Positions 26,165-35,104 of a stretch of 64,000 nt of DNA are shown here, piece by piece. Where the stretch lies: the NCBI GenBank assembly GCA_021155205.1, contig JAJNPS010000052.1, positions 198,953-262,952 on the forward strand. The letters run 5' to 3'. The translations under genes were made by a program, and so were the position numbers. Numbering within the stretch: the stretch's first letter is position 1; each line of letters begins with the position of its first letter. Under the pieces are notes generated by a model. It made no database searches and was not told the origin of the DNA. It saw only the letters and a list, made by a program, of their open reading frames with translations. This stretch comes from Rhodobacterales bacterium. GTDB lineage: Bacteria > Pseudomonadota > Alphaproteobacteria > Rhodobacterales > Rhodobacteraceae.

Positions 26165-27487
26165 ATGCCCCACCTTGCCCCACGCCCATGGGTTCCGCTC
26201 GCTTGCGAAACCCTGATCCAGCGCATCGCGCGCGAAACGGCCAGCGCATCGACCACCGTTTCCGACCGGATCGAGGCGCTGATCGTGCAGAACATGGCAA
26301 TCCACGACCGCGACTGCTTTAACCTGAACCCCGCGACCAACGTGATGAACCCGGCCGCCGAGGCGGTTCTGGCGCGGGGCCTCGGGTCGCGCCCCAGCCT
26401 GGGCTACCCGGGCGACAAGTACGAGATGGGGCTGGAGGCGATCGAGGAAATCGAGGTCATCTGCGCCGAGCTTGCCGCCGAAATCTTTCAGGCGACACAT
26501 GCCGAGATTCGCGTCGGCTCTGGCGCGCTGGCGAACCTTTACGGGTTCATGGCGCTGGCGAAACCGGGCGATGCCATCATTGCGCCGTCACCTGCCATCG
26601 GCGGTCATGTCACCCACCATGCGGGGGGATCGGCGGGGATGTACGGGCTGGTGACGCACACAGCGCCAGTGGATGCCGACGGCTACACCATCGACCTGGC
26701 GCAGCTGGCAACGCTTGCCCGGCAGGTGCGCCCCAGGATCATCACGGTCGGCGGCAGCCTGAACCTGTTCCCACATCCCGTCGCCGAGATCCGCTCCATT
26801 GCCGACGCGGTGGGCGCAAAGGTGCTTTTCGACGCGGCCCACCAATGCGGCATGATCGCAGGTGGCATCTTTCCGAACCCCTTGGCACAGGGCGCGCATC
26901 TGATGACGATGAGCACCTATAAATCCCTTGGCGGCCCGGCGGGCGGGCTGATCGTGACCAGCGATGCGGAAATTGCCGAACGGCTGGACACAATCGCGTT
27001 TCCCGGAATGACTGCGAACTTCGACGCTGCAAAATCGGCAGCCTTGGCACTCAGCCTGTTGGACTGGCGCGCGTATGGCCCCGCCTATGCGCGGGCGATG
27101 GTGGACCTTGCGCAGGCGCTGGCGCGGGAACTGGCCGCCCTTGGCCTGCCGGTCCACGCGGCCGAGCGGGGGGCAACCCAGTCGCATCAGTTCGCCATCG
27201 CGGCAGCGGCGTTCGGTGGCGGGCAGGCGGCGTCGAAAACCCTGCGCAAGGCGGGCTTTCTGGCATGTGGCATCGGCCTGCCGATCCCGGACGTGCCGGG
27301 CGACATGAACGGGTTGCGCATCGGAACACCCGAACTGGTGCGGCGCGGCGTGACACCCGCCGATGCCCCGGCGCTAGCGGCGCTGATCGCCGAAGGCCTG
27401 CGCAGCAATGCCCCCGAAACCGTCGCCCCGCGCACGGCGGCGCTCCGGGCACGGTTTCAGGGGCTGCATTACATCAGGCAGGGTTGA
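26165..27487 (+). CDS. Serine hydroxymethyltransferase-like PLP enzyme
   Basis: This 440-residue fold-type I PLP enzyme resembles GlyA: NLNPATNVMNPAAEAVLARG, SLGYPGDKYEMGLEAIEEIE, RVGSGALANLYGFMALAKPGD, the cofactor-binding Asp in LFDAAHQCGMIAGG (Asp223) and the Schiff-base Lys253 in STYKSLGGPAGG. True SHMT has STHKTLRGPRGG, so the active-site block deviates. The protein is probably a paralogue acting on a related substrate, for example alpha-methylserine, threonine or another beta-hydroxy amino acid; that is a guess. AAAGGAG precedes the ATG. An aldo/keto reductase follows 54 bp later. Confidence 0.8.
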   Translation: MPHLAPRPWVPLACETLIQRIARETASASTTVSDRIEALIVQNMAIHDRDCFNLNPATNVMNPAAEAVLARGLGSRPSLGYPGDKYEMGLEAIEEIEVICAELAAEIFQATHAEIRVGSGALANLYGFMALAKPGDAIIAPSPAIGGHVTHHAGGSAGMYGLVTHTAPVDADGYTIDLAQLATLARQVRPRIITVGGSLNLFPHPVAEIRSIADAVGAKVLFDAAHQCGMIAGGIFPNPLAQGAHLMTMSTYKSLGGPAGGLIVTSDAEIAERLDTIAFPGMTANFDAAKSAALALSLLDWRAYGPAYARAMVDLAQALARELAALGLPVHAAERGATQSHQFAIAAAAFGGGQAASKTLRKAGFLACGIGLPIPDVPGDMNGLRIGTPELVRRGVTPADAPALAALIAEGLRSNAPETVAPRTAALRARFQGLHYIRQG

Positions 27488-27541
27488 CTAAACCGATTCG
27501 TCCGCGTCAGGTGCCATCCCCCCGACAAGATGGAGATGGTG

Positions 27542-28525
27542 ATGCAACAACGGCAATTGGGCAGGGACGGCCCCATGGTGTCGGCGATCGGCCTCGGCTG
27601 CCTGTCCTTCGGCGGGATTTTCGGCGCGACCACGCAGGACGTGTCCCTGCGCTGCCTCGACGCCGCCTGGGACCATGGCATCACGTTTTTCGACACCGCC
27701 AACATCTACGGGAATGGCGTGTCCGAGGATGTGCTTGGCGAATGGCTGCGCACCCGCCGCCGCCCCGCCGTGATTGCGACCAAGGCCGGCATCGTCGGCG
27801 GTGCGAACCGGCGGATCGACAATTCCGAACCATATCTGCGCACCGAACTTGAAGGCTCGCTGCGACGCCTTGGCCTTGATCACGTGGCCCTTTTCTACAT
27901 CCACCGCCACGAAGAGGCGCGTCCCATCGAAGAGGTTGCAACAACCCTTGCGGCCCTGGTGGCCGAGGGCAAGATCGGCGGCTACGGCATGTCGGAAATT
28001 GCGCCCTACACGCTGCGGCGCGCGCATGCAGTCCATCCATGCCGTGCGGTGCAGAACGAGTATTCGCTGTGGACGCGGCAGCCCGAACTTGGGCTGATCC
28101 AGACCTGCGCGGAACTGGGGACGGCCTTCGTGCCGTTCTCGCCGCTGGCGCGCGGCGCGCTGGGGCATAGCATGCTGGACCCGATGACGCTGCCCGAGAC
28201 CGAGTTTCGCCGCCATATCCCAAGGTTTTCGGCCGAGAACTGGCCGCGCAACCGCCGGATCATAGAGAAATTCCGTACCTATGCGGCGGATCGGGGTGCC
28301 TCGCCCGCCGCGCTGGCGATTGCCTGGGTGCTGGATCAGGGACCGCATTTGATCCCGATTCCGGGAACAAGAACGGCGGCGCATGTCGGGGACTGGGCAG
28401 ATGCCTCATGCCTGCGCCTGACCGATGCAGACCGTGCCATGTTCGCCGAGGTCATGCCGGTGGGTTGGGCCTGCGGCGACCGCTATAACCACGAGCAGGC
28501 CGGGACCGTCGAACGGTACTGCTGA
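27542..28525 (+). CDS. Aldo/keto reductase
   Basis: The 327-residue NADPH-dependent reductase has the AKR (beta/alpha)8 barrel blocks LGRDGPMVSAIGLGCLSFGG, FFDTANIYGNG (catalytic Asp and Tyr), IATKAGI (Lys) and LFYIHRHE (His), ending with the cofactor block IPIPGTRTAAHV. ATGs at 27530, 27536 and 27542 are possible; 27542 is preferred because GGAGATGGTG lies immediately upstream. It probably shares a transcript with the SHMT-like gene. Substrate is unknown. Confidence 0.88.
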   Translation: MQQRQLGRDGPMVSAIGLGCLSFGGIFGATTQDVSLRCLDAAWDHGITFFDTANIYGNGVSEDVLGEWLRTRRRPAVIATKAGIVGGANRRIDNSEPYLRTELEGSLRRLGLDHVALFYIHRHEEARPIEEVATTLAALVAEGKIGGYGMSEIAPYTLRRAHAVHPCRAVQNEYSLWTRQPELGLIQTCAELGTAFVPFSPLARGALGHSMLDPMTLPETEFRRHIPRFSAENWPRNRRIIEKFRTYAADRGASPAALAIAWVLDQGPHLIPIPGTRTAAHVGDWADASCLRLTDADRAMFAEVMPVGWACGDRYNHEQAGTVERYC

Positions 28526-28541
28526 CCCGAAGGGCGCCGGA

Positions 28542-29261
28542 TCAGCCGGCCAGTGCCATGCGCGGTTCCGATACCGGCTGCAATGCGGCGACCGGCAGCG
28601 GCATATCGGCAAAACCATCATCTTCGCGGCGCAACTGGATGAAATCGGACCCGGCGCGGCGCGACGCATGCTGCGTCGAATAGGCTGCGGGCATCGTCAG
28701 AACCGCATAAAGCCTGCCGTCCTCGTCGTTGCGGTAAGGTTCGCCCAGCCGCGTCGCATCGTAACCAAGCTGCCGCAAGGCCCGCATCAAGGCCAATGAC
28801 GACAAGCAGATCAGTTCGGTCGCGCCGTGGGCAATCGCGGTCTCGACCAGTCCATCCACGATCAGGCGCAGACATTCGCTGCGGTCGCGCTGCGTCGTCA
28901 GGCTGTCCGAAATGACCAGCCGCGTGCATTCCCAGACCATCGGGCTGGCGATCTCGACCGACATCACATGCGCCGGGATATGCGGCAGCTTGCCCGAATA
29001 GGCGTCGCGCAGCATGTAGGTGTGTTCGCCCCAGCTGGCAGTGGTCGCCATGGCACGCGCACCGCCGACAACCACACCGTCCTGCATCACCAGCGAGTAA
29101 TGCGCGACCGGCGTGTCGTACTGGTCCATCTCTATTGTTTCGTTATGCGGGATGTCCCACTTCAGCTGATCGACAAAGACCTGCTTGCGCAGACGCAGAA
29201 AGTCCCAGAACGCAGGCCCGTGGCGGTGCAGACCACAAAAATCGAAACGCAGATTAAACAT
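28542..29261 (-). CDS. luxI: Acyl-homoserine-lactone synthase (LuxI family)
   Basis: The 239-residue protein makes AHL signals from acyl-ACP (or acyl-CoA) and SAM. LuxI signature residues are present: FLRLRKQVFVDQLKWDIP (Arg, Phe, Trp), EMDQYDTPVAHY (Asp-x-x-Asp), GGARAM (Arg) and MVWECTRLVI (Glu, Arg). The ATG at 29261 has GGGGGATTGCG upstream; a longer frame to 29459 lacks family similarity. It lies downstream of luxR on the same strand, with a 386-bp gap containing a lux-box-like palindrome. The acyl chain it uses cannot be read from sequence. Confidence 0.9.
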   Translation of the reverse strand: MFNLRFDFCGLHRHGPAFWDFLRLRKQVFVDQLKWDIPHNETIEMDQYDTPVAHYSLVMQDGVVVGGARAMATTASWGEHTYMLRDAYSGKLPHIPAHVMSVEIASPMVWECTRLVISDSLTTQRDRSECLRLIVDGLVETAIAHGATELICLSSLALMRALRQLGYDATRLGEPYRNDEDGRLYAVLTMPAAYSTQHASRRAGSDFIQLRREDDGFADMPLPVAALQPVSEPRMALAG

Positions 29262-29647
29262 CGCAATCCCCCAAGTCACGGAAACAATCTGCCCGAAAAC
29301 GCGGGAAAGAACTACCCCCACAAGTTGTATTGTGGTGTGATTGAGAGAAAAGAATGGCAAAAATCCGACATTTGGGGCCGAATCGAGACTAATAAGTGCA
29401 AGCCTGAAATCGGACTGTCCAAGTTTTCGCAGGATTGGTCTGCAAGCAGTGCATACCATCCAGAAACAATGTGGGAAAAGTGCAAGTCACGGGTGGCGCT
29501 GATCAGGTCAACCGGACACCGCTATGAACCGATTCGCATGATGTCCGCGCAGGTGTTGGCGCGTTTCCAGCCTTGCCGAACAGCAACCAAACCGTCGCGT
29601 GCCGGGCGGGACTTGTGGATTTTGCGGCCGCAGTCGGGGAAGGTCTT
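29262..29647. other. luxR-luxI intergenic region
   Basis: This 386-bp stretch, more AT-rich than its surroundings, has no supported gene. It holds the lux-box-like palindrome at 29318-29335. Its length suggests luxI has its own promoter rather than simple read-through from luxR. No small RNA could be identified by eye. Confidence 0.5.
29318..29335 (-). promoter_or_regulatory. lux-box-like palindrome upstream of luxI
   Basis: CCACAA-GTTGTA-TTGTGG is an 18-bp dyad with perfect 6-bp arms, centred 65 bp before the luxI ATG. Size and position fit a LuxR-AHL binding site. The sequence is not the classical Vibrio box, so this is inference. Confidence 0.45.
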
Positions 29648-30265
29648 CTAAAAGAGCCTGCGCGACGCGGCGATGGTCGCAGCCTGCGAGACGGTACGCG
29701 CAGACAACTTGCGCTTGGCCCCGTTCAGCCGCGCCTTGACCGCACTTTCGGAAATGCCGATCGTGTCGGCAATCTGGCGCAATCGCATGCCGCGAGACAA
29801 CAACCTCAGCGCCTCGATCTCGGCGCCGGTCAGCGCCTGATCCAGGGGTTGCGCCTGGTCGGAATGCAGCATCGACAACATGGACGACAAGAGGTCAAGT
29901 TCGGGCGCCAGATATTCCCGGTCGCCACGGAAAAAGAAGCCGAAGCTGCGCCGCCCGTGATCGGTCGGCAGATGCGCCGAGGCGACAGCGCCATGTGACA
30001 GTCCGAACAGCGCCGCGGTCGCAACCACGCCCATCGGATCGGGTGATTCGATTTCCGAAACGCGCGCGATGCCAGTGCTCGCATAGACCCACTTCATCAG
30101 CGGGTCATACACCACCAGCCCGTGCTTGGTGTAATGTTCGACCCACGGATCGGGCAACTGGTTCAACTCTTCGGACGGAAACGAAAAGCCCACCCGCAAC
30201 GCAACGTAATAGCCGGCCGGCGCCAGCATTCCAATTTGTTCGGTGAACTCCTGCAAACGTGTCAT
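29648..30265 (-). CDS. luxR: LuxR-family quorum-sensing transcriptional regulator
   Basis: The 205-residue protein has an N-terminal autoinducer-binding domain with the invariant Trp, Tyr, Asp and Pro pattern (PWVEHYTKHGLVVYDPLMKW, residues 41-60) and a C-terminal GerE-type helix-turn-helix (LTGAEIEALRLLSRGM, ADTIGISESAVKARLNGA). It probably controls the downstream luxI gene and responds to its AHL. It is divergent from the gene at 30372 across a 106-bp gap. It is somewhat shorter than the typical 230-250 residues of LuxR. Confidence 0.9.
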   Translation of the reverse strand: MTRLQEFTEQIGMLAPAGYYVALRVGFSFPSEELNQLPDPWVEHYTKHGLVVYDPLMKWVYASTGIARVSEIESPDPMGVVATAALFGLSHGAVASAHLPTDHGRRSFGFFFRGDREYLAPELDLLSSMLSMLHSDQAQPLDQALTGAEIEALRLLSRGMRLRQIADTIGISESAVKARLNGAKRKLSARTVSQAATIAASRRLF

Positions 30266-30371
30266 CTGATCAAAGCAGTTGCCGAGCGGGCCAATGAGAC
30301 TTACCGTGCATTACTAACGCATTACCCGGCTCGGTTGATCTGCCGCGTTGGCAGCAGCTTAGAGATGAACG

Positions 30372-30848
30372 ATGGCGAAGGAAATGAGAAAAGTCGAAGA
30401 GATGCGGGACCTTCTCGCACAGATCGGCACCATCTGCGACACCGGGTTCGCGCTTGCCATCCACATCCGCTTTACGCGGTCTGCCCTGCTTTACCGCACC
30501 TACGACCCTCAATGGATCGAACATTACAGCGAAAAAGGCTACTTTCTCTCCGATCCCGTTGTGCATTGGGGGTTGATGAATGAAGGTTCGGTCGACTGGG
30601 ATATGCTTGAACCGCAGGACAGCGCGGGCGTTATGGCAGATGCCAAGCGTTTTGGCCTGTTCAATGGCTGGACGTTTGCGGTCGGCCCCGCAACCTCTCG
30701 GACGATTTCCGGTCATACCAAATCCGGGCTGCCCTTCACGGCGGAAGAACGTCGCAAGATCGAAGCATTGGTCACAAAGGCGCATGACATGACCAACGAC
30801 ATCGACACCATGGACCCTGCCACAGTCGAGGCGCTGCGCGCGCTCTGA
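30372..30848 (+). CDS. Stand-alone autoinducer-binding domain protein without HTH
   Basis: This 158-residue protein has only the LuxR ligand-binding domain: DPQWIEHYSEKGYFLSDPVVHW aligns with the equivalent block in the neighbouring LuxR, conserving Trp, Tyr, Asp, Pro and the second Trp. FGLFNGWTFAVG and a terminal helical tail follow. It stops after the ligand domain, and only 14 bp separate its stop codon from the sdhB stop codon, so no helix-turn-helix can be encoded. Possible roles are an AHL sink or a dimerising antagonist of LuxR, both inferred. It is divergent from luxR. Confidence 0.8.
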   Translation: MAKEMRKVEEMRDLLAQIGTICDTGFALAIHIRFTRSALLYRTYDPQWIEHYSEKGYFLSDPVVHWGLMNEGSVDWDMLEPQDSAGVMADAKRFGLFNGWTFAVGPATSRTISGHTKSGLPFTAEERRKIEALVTKAHDMTNDIDTMDPATVEALRAL

Positions 30849-30862
30849 CGGCGGCGCGCGGT

Positions 30863-31639
30863 TCAGACGACGCGATCGACCATCATGTGCTTGATTTCCG
30901 CGATAGCCTTGGCCGGGTTCAGCCCCTTGGGGCAGGTCTTGGCGCAATTCATGATGGTATGGCAGCGGTACAGCTTGAACGGGTCTTCCAGCGCGTCCAG
31001 CCGCTCGGGCGTCGCCTCGTCGCGGCTGTCCGTGATCCAGCGATAGGCGTGCAACAGCGCAGCGGGTCCAAGATACTTGTCCCCGTTCCACCAATAGCTG
31101 GGGCACGATGTCGAACAACACGCGCACATCACACATTCATACAACCCATCAAGCTTGCCACGGTCTTCTATCGACTGACGCCACTCCCGCGCAGGTTGAG
31201 TTGTTTTAGTCTCCAGCCATGGCATGATCGAGGCGTGCTGGGCGTAAAAGTGTGTCAAATCGGGGACGAGGTCCTTGATCACGGACAAATGTGGCAAGGG
31301 ATAGATGCGCACATCGCCCTTGATTTCATCCAGGCCATAGATGCAGGCCAGCGTGTTGATCCCGTCGATGTTCATCGCGCAGGACCCGCAGATCCCCTCA
31401 CGGCAGGACCGCCGGAAGGTCAGCGTGGGGTCGATCTCGGTCTTGATCTTGATCAGCGCGTCAAGAACCATCGGCCCGCAGGCATCAAGATCGACGAAAT
31501 AGGTGTCCACGCGGGGGTTCTCGCCGTCATCGGGCGTCCAGCGATAGACCTGGACCTTGCGGATGTTCTTGCCTTCGGGCCGGGGCCAGGTTTTTCCCGT
31601 GCGGATTTTTGAATTCTTGGGCAGCGTGAACTGAACCAT
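30863..31639 (-). CDS. sdhB: Succinate dehydrogenase iron-sulfur subunit
   Basis: The 258-residue electron-transfer subunit of complex II has CREGICGSCAMN for the [2Fe-2S] cluster, CVMCACCSTSCPSYWW for [4Fe-4S] and CHTIMNCAKTCPKGLNP for [3Fe-4S]. The ATG at 31639 (MVQFTLPKNSKI) has AAAGG upstream; the longer frame is the tail of the preceding lipoprotein gene in another frame. It is the last gene of the sdhC-sdhD-sdhA-lipoprotein-lipoprotein-sdhB transcript. Confidence 0.97.
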   Translation of the reverse strand: MVQFTLPKNSKIRTGKTWPRPEGKNIRKVQVYRWTPDDGENPRVDTYFVDLDACGPMVLDALIKIKTEIDPTLTFRRSCREGICGSCAMNIDGINTLACIYGLDEIKGDVRIYPLPHLSVIKDLVPDLTHFYAQHASIMPWLETKTTQPAREWRQSIEDRGKLDGLYECVMCACCSTSCPSYWWNGDKYLGPAALLHAYRWITDSRDEATPERLDALEDPFKLYRCHTIMNCAKTCPKGLNPAKAIAEIKHMMVDRVV

Positions 31640-31643
31640 GGGA

Positions 31644-31949
31644 TCAGCCTTTCCAGTCCGGGAATGAATAGAGCGGCCGCGACGGCGGCACGCCGACGCG
31701 CTGCACCACACAGGCGTCATAGACCGCCGACGGGTCGCGCCCCATGATGTAATCCGACGTCACCGTCACTTCCAGCGACCCAGACGTGCGGCCATCCGAC
31801 CCGGCACCCACGGCAATCTCGCCGCGTGGCTGCTGGGCAAGGCGCGCGCGCTGATAACAGTCCCGTTCGGCCTGGGCGAGCGTCACCGGCCCGCAGGCGG
31901 CAAGGACCGCGACAAGCCCGAGGGCCGGACTGCGCAGATGACTTGGCAT
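31644..31949 (-). CDS. Small lipoprotein in the sdh operon (1)
   Basis: The 101-residue protein has a short signal sequence ending in lipobox VLAAC, then a mostly polar domain with ERDCYQRARLAQQPRG and a C-terminal VQRVGVPPSRPLYSFPDW. Its stop codon is 4 bp before the sdhB start, so it is co-transcribed. Small lipoproteins at this position between sdhA and sdhB are, as I recall, common in Rhodobacteraceae. The function is unknown. Confidence 0.7.
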   Translation of the reverse strand: MPSHLRSPALGLVAVLAACGPVTLAQAERDCYQRARLAQQPRGEIAVGAGSDGRTSGSLEVTVTSDYIMGRDPSAVYDACVVQRVGVPPSRPLYSFPDWKG

Positions 31950-31957
31950 CCCGGGCC

Positions 31958-32272
31958 TCACAGGATCGGCGGCACGCCCGCCGCCGCATAGCACGCCCGA
32001 GCGCCGGGCCGCAGCGCGATGGCGCGGATCGTGGCCTTTGTGGATGTCCCGGCCTCCACCCCCACATCGCGGGCCAGGATGTCGATCTCGTCTTGCGTCG
32101 CGGCGTTCAGGATACAGTCCGTCGCTGCCTGCGCCAGGCCGAGCGGCATGTTGACGTTGACCACCGGCGTCACGACTGTTTCCGCCGTGCGGCGCGCAAC
32201 CTTGTCCAGCGCCTCTTGCGGCGAGCAGGCGGCAAGGACTGCAAATGTAGCACCGAGCATCAGACGTGTCAT
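31958..32272 (-). CDS. Small lipoprotein in the sdh operon (2)
   Basis: The 104-residue protein starts MTRLMLGATFAVLAAC, a clear signal sequence with lipobox, followed by EALDKVARRTAETVV and two further cysteines (TDCILNA, RACYAAAG) that could form a disulfide. The ATG at 32272 was chosen as the start of the signal peptide. It is 8 bp upstream of lipoprotein 1 and follows sdhA. The function is unknown. Confidence 0.7.
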   Translation of the reverse strand: MTRLMLGATFAVLAACSPQEALDKVARRTAETVVTPVVNVNMPLGLAQAATDCILNAATQDEIDILARDVGVEAGTSTKATIRAIALRPGARACYAAAGVPPIL

Positions 32273-32378
32273 AAGGTTCGCCCCATCGTTCGCAAACTCC
32301 AGCATCGCGCGTCAACCGGCAGCCCGCAAATCACCTTGCGTATCGGTTTATGCCTTTTGCCTGTCATGATTGCCAAAA

Positions 32379-34181
32379 TCAGTAAACCCGCGCCTTGGGT
32401 GCGATCTTTGCCAGATCAATCCCGCCATCCGCCGCCTTTGTCAGTGGGTCAAGATGCACCGGGCGCGTCCCGAGCCGCACTTTTGCTTCATCGACATAGG
32501 CCAGCGAGTGCACCCGCCAGTTCACGTCGTCGCGGTCCGGGTAATCCTCCTGCGCATGCGCACCGCGGCTTTCCTTGCGCGCCTCGGCCGCGACGATGGT
32601 CGCCAGCGCATTCGGCATCAGGTTCTGCAGCTCCAGCGTCTCCATCAGGTCCGAATTCCAGACCAGACTGCGGTCGGTCACATGGATATCCGCCATCTTG
32701 TCCGCGATTGCGGTCATCTTCTTGACGCCATCGGCCAGCGTCCTGTCGGTGCGGAAAACCGCCGCATCGGCCTGCATGGTCCTTTGCATCTCCAACCGCA
32801 GGGCCGCCGTCGGGGTGCCGCCCTTGGCGTTGCGTGCGGCATCGAACCGGGCCAGCGCCTTGTCGACCTCCACCTTGTTCAGCCCAGGCACCGCCGTCTT
32901 GGGGTCAACCACTTCCGCCGCCTTGATCGCCGCCGCGCGGCCAAAGACCACCAGGTCGATCAGGCTGTTCGACCCCAGCCGGTTCGCGCCATGCACGGAC
33001 GCGCAGCCCGCCTCGCCCACCGCCATCAGGCCTGGAAAGATAGCGTCCGGCTTGCCCGGTTTGGGGTCCAGCACTTCACCCCAATAGTTCGTGGGGATGC
33101 CGCCCATGTTGTAATGCACGGTCGGGATGACCGGGATCGGTTCCTTCAACAGATCCACGCCTGCGAAAATCCGGGCACTTTCGGTGATGCCCGGCAGACG
33201 CAGTTCCAGGGTCTCCTTCGGCAGGTGGTTCAGGTTCAGGTGGATATGGTCCTTGTTCGGCCCCACGCCGCGCCCTTCGCGGATCTCGATCGTCATGCAG
33301 CGGCTGACCACATCGCGGGACGCCAGATCCTTGTAAGTCGGCGCATAGCGTTCCATGAACCGCTCGCCTTCGCTGTTCGTCAGATACCCGCCCTCGCCCC
33401 GCGCGCCTTCGGTGATCAGACACCCCGAGCCGTAGATGCCGGTCGGATGGAACTGCACGAACTCCATGTCCTGCAAGGGCAGGCCCGCCCGCGCCACCAT
33501 GCCACCGCCATCGCCGGTGCAGGTGTGGGCTGAGGTCGCGCTGAAATAGGCCCGCCCGTAACCGCCGGTCGCCAGCACCACCATCTTGGCGTTGAAGACA
33601 TGGATCGTGCCGTCATCGAGCTTCCACGCCACCACGCCGGTACATGCGCCGTCCGTGATCACAAGGTCCAGCGCGAAGTATTCGATATAGAACTCAGCGT
33701 TGTTCTTCAGCGACTGGCCATAAAGCGTATGCAGGATCGCGTGCCCCGTGCGGTCGGCGGCGGCACAGGTGCGCTGCACCGGCGGGCCCTCGCCAAACTC
33801 GGTCGTATGGCCGCCAAAGGGGCGCTGGTAGATCTTGCCATCCTCGGTGCGGCTGAACGGCACCCCGTAATGCTCCAGCTCATAGACCGCCTTCGGCGCC
33901 TCGCGTGCGAGGTACTCCATCGCATCGGTATCGCCCAGCCAGTCCGACCCCTTGACGGTGTCGTACATGTGCCATTGCCACGAATCCGGCCCCATGTTCC
34001 CCAAGCTGGCCGCAATCCCGCCCTGCGCCGCCACCGTATGGCTGCGCGTCGGAAACACCTTGGTCACGCAGGCCGTGCGCAGACCCTGCTCCGCCATGCC
34101 CAACGTCGCGCGCAGGCCCGCGCCCCCGGCACCGACAACCACCACGTCATAGTCATGCACTTCATAGGGATAGGCGGTCAT
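32379..34181 (-). CDS. sdhA: Succinate dehydrogenase flavoprotein subunit
   Basis: The 600-residue catalytic subunit of complex II oxidises succinate to fumarate. The FAD-binding VVVGAGGAGLRATLGMAEQG is near residues 14-33. The covalent FAD histidine is in FPTRSHTVAAQGGI (His48). Substrate-site blocks HPTGIYGSGCLITEGARGEGG and the capping region GGIPTNYWGEVL are present. Length is normal. It is separated from sdhD by 10 bp. Confidence 0.98.
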   Translation of the reverse strand: MTAYPYEVHDYDVVVVGAGGAGLRATLGMAEQGLRTACVTKVFPTRSHTVAAQGGIAASLGNMGPDSWQWHMYDTVKGSDWLGDTDAMEYLAREAPKAVYELEHYGVPFSRTEDGKIYQRPFGGHTTEFGEGPPVQRTCAAADRTGHAILHTLYGQSLKNNAEFYIEYFALDLVITDGACTGVVAWKLDDGTIHVFNAKMVVLATGGYGRAYFSATSAHTCTGDGGGMVARAGLPLQDMEFVQFHPTGIYGSGCLITEGARGEGGYLTNSEGERFMERYAPTYKDLASRDVVSRCMTIEIREGRGVGPNKDHIHLNLNHLPKETLELRLPGITESARIFAGVDLLKEPIPVIPTVHYNMGGIPTNYWGEVLDPKPGKPDAIFPGLMAVGEAGCASVHGANRLGSNSLIDLVVFGRAAAIKAAEVVDPKTAVPGLNKVEVDKALARFDAARNAKGGTPTAALRLEMQRTMQADAAVFRTDRTLADGVKKMTAIADKMADIHVTDRSLVWNSDLMETLELQNLMPNALATIVAAEARKESRGAHAQEDYPDRDDVNWRVHSLAYVDEAKVRLGTRPVHLDPLTKAADGGIDLAKIAPKARVY

Positions 34182-34191
34182 TCCGGTTCCT

Positions 34192-34563
34192 TCACAACGC
34201 GATCTTGATCAGGGCGAACAGCCCCGTTGCGGCAATCACCCAGGCCAGCGAGATCACGAAGATCACCAGCATCTTGCGCGCCGTGCCGCGCGCGTAATCC
34301 TCGATCATCATCGTGGCCCCCATCGCGAAATGGCGCATGCCGACGACCAGCACCAGCGCGGTCAGGATCGCGAGGAACGGGTGCGAAAACGCCCGAACCA
34401 CCGCCGCATGGTCCTGCCCCAGGGTCGATCCGAACAGATAGACCCATGTTGGCACCAGAAACGCGAGCGCAACCGATGACACCGTCATCGACCAGTGACG
34501 GGCGGTGCCGGTATGCCCGGCCCCACGGCCTTCGGCGCGCTTGCGGGCGGTCAGATAGCGCAT
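34192..34563 (-). CDS. sdhD: Succinate dehydrogenase membrane anchor subunit D
   Basis: The 123-residue protein starts MRYLTARKRAEGRGAGHTGTARHW, the family N-terminus, and has three transmembrane helices. HFAMGATMMIEDYARG contains the conserved His and Asp-Tyr of the quinone/heme region. A GGGGGG run precedes the ATG at 34563; an ATG at 34575 overlapping the sdhC stop codon (TGATG) is the alternative. Confidence 0.93.
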   Translation of the reverse strand: MRYLTARKRAEGRGAGHTGTARHWSMTVSSVALAFLVPTWVYLFGSTLGQDHAAVVRAFSHPFLAILTALVLVVGMRHFAMGATMMIEDYARGTARKMLVIFVISLAWVIAATGLFALIKIAL

Positions 34564-34574
34564 GTTGCCCCCCA

Positions 34575-34958
34575 TCAGACGATCAGGATGGTGACGATGG
34601 TCAGGACGACCGACCCGATGATGCAGGCCCATCCCAGCCGTTCCGCGGTCGGGACGTCCAGCCCGTGACCCGCATCGAAGTAAAGGTGCCGCAGCCCCGC
34701 CAGAAAGTGATACCAGACCGCCAGCGCCGACGCGGCAAAGACCAGATCGCCGAACCAGGATGTCGCGACGGCATTGGCGACGGCAAAGTATTCCGGCCCG
34801 GTGGCCGCCGCCAGCAACCACCACACGGCTAGGATCACCCCGAAGATCAGCGCATTGCCGGTGATCCGGGTCAGGATCGACGACACGGATGTCATCTGGA
34901 TCCGGTAAACCTGCAGATGCGGGGATAGCGGCCGCTCGACTTGCTTGGCTTGGGTCAT
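34575..34958 (-). CDS. sdhC: Succinate dehydrogenase cytochrome b556 subunit C
   Basis: The 127-residue membrane subunit begins RPLSPHLQVYRIQMTSVSSILTRITG, the diagnostic SdhC N-terminus, with the quinone-site Ser and Arg. It has three transmembrane helices and the heme-ligand histidine in FLAGLRHLYFDAGHGLD. It is the first gene of the operon. Two GTGATCAC sites lie 147-175 bp upstream. Confidence 0.95.
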   Translation of the reverse strand: MTQAKQVERPLSPHLQVYRIQMTSVSSILTRITGNALIFGVILAVWWLLAAATGPEYFAVANAVATSWFGDLVFAASALAVWYHFLAGLRHLYFDAGHGLDVPTAERLGWACIIGSVVLTIVTILIV

Positions 34959-35104
34959 CAGGGCTCCGTCTGTCGCTTGGGTCGCCGCCTCAGCGGCGGC
35001 AGGTTGCGCGCGACCATCTAGTTAGCGGATATTTCCGACGAGTCACGCGCAACGTCGCCGCAGTTGCAGCATGTTTCCGTTAACAGGACAACAAAATCTG
35101 ACTT

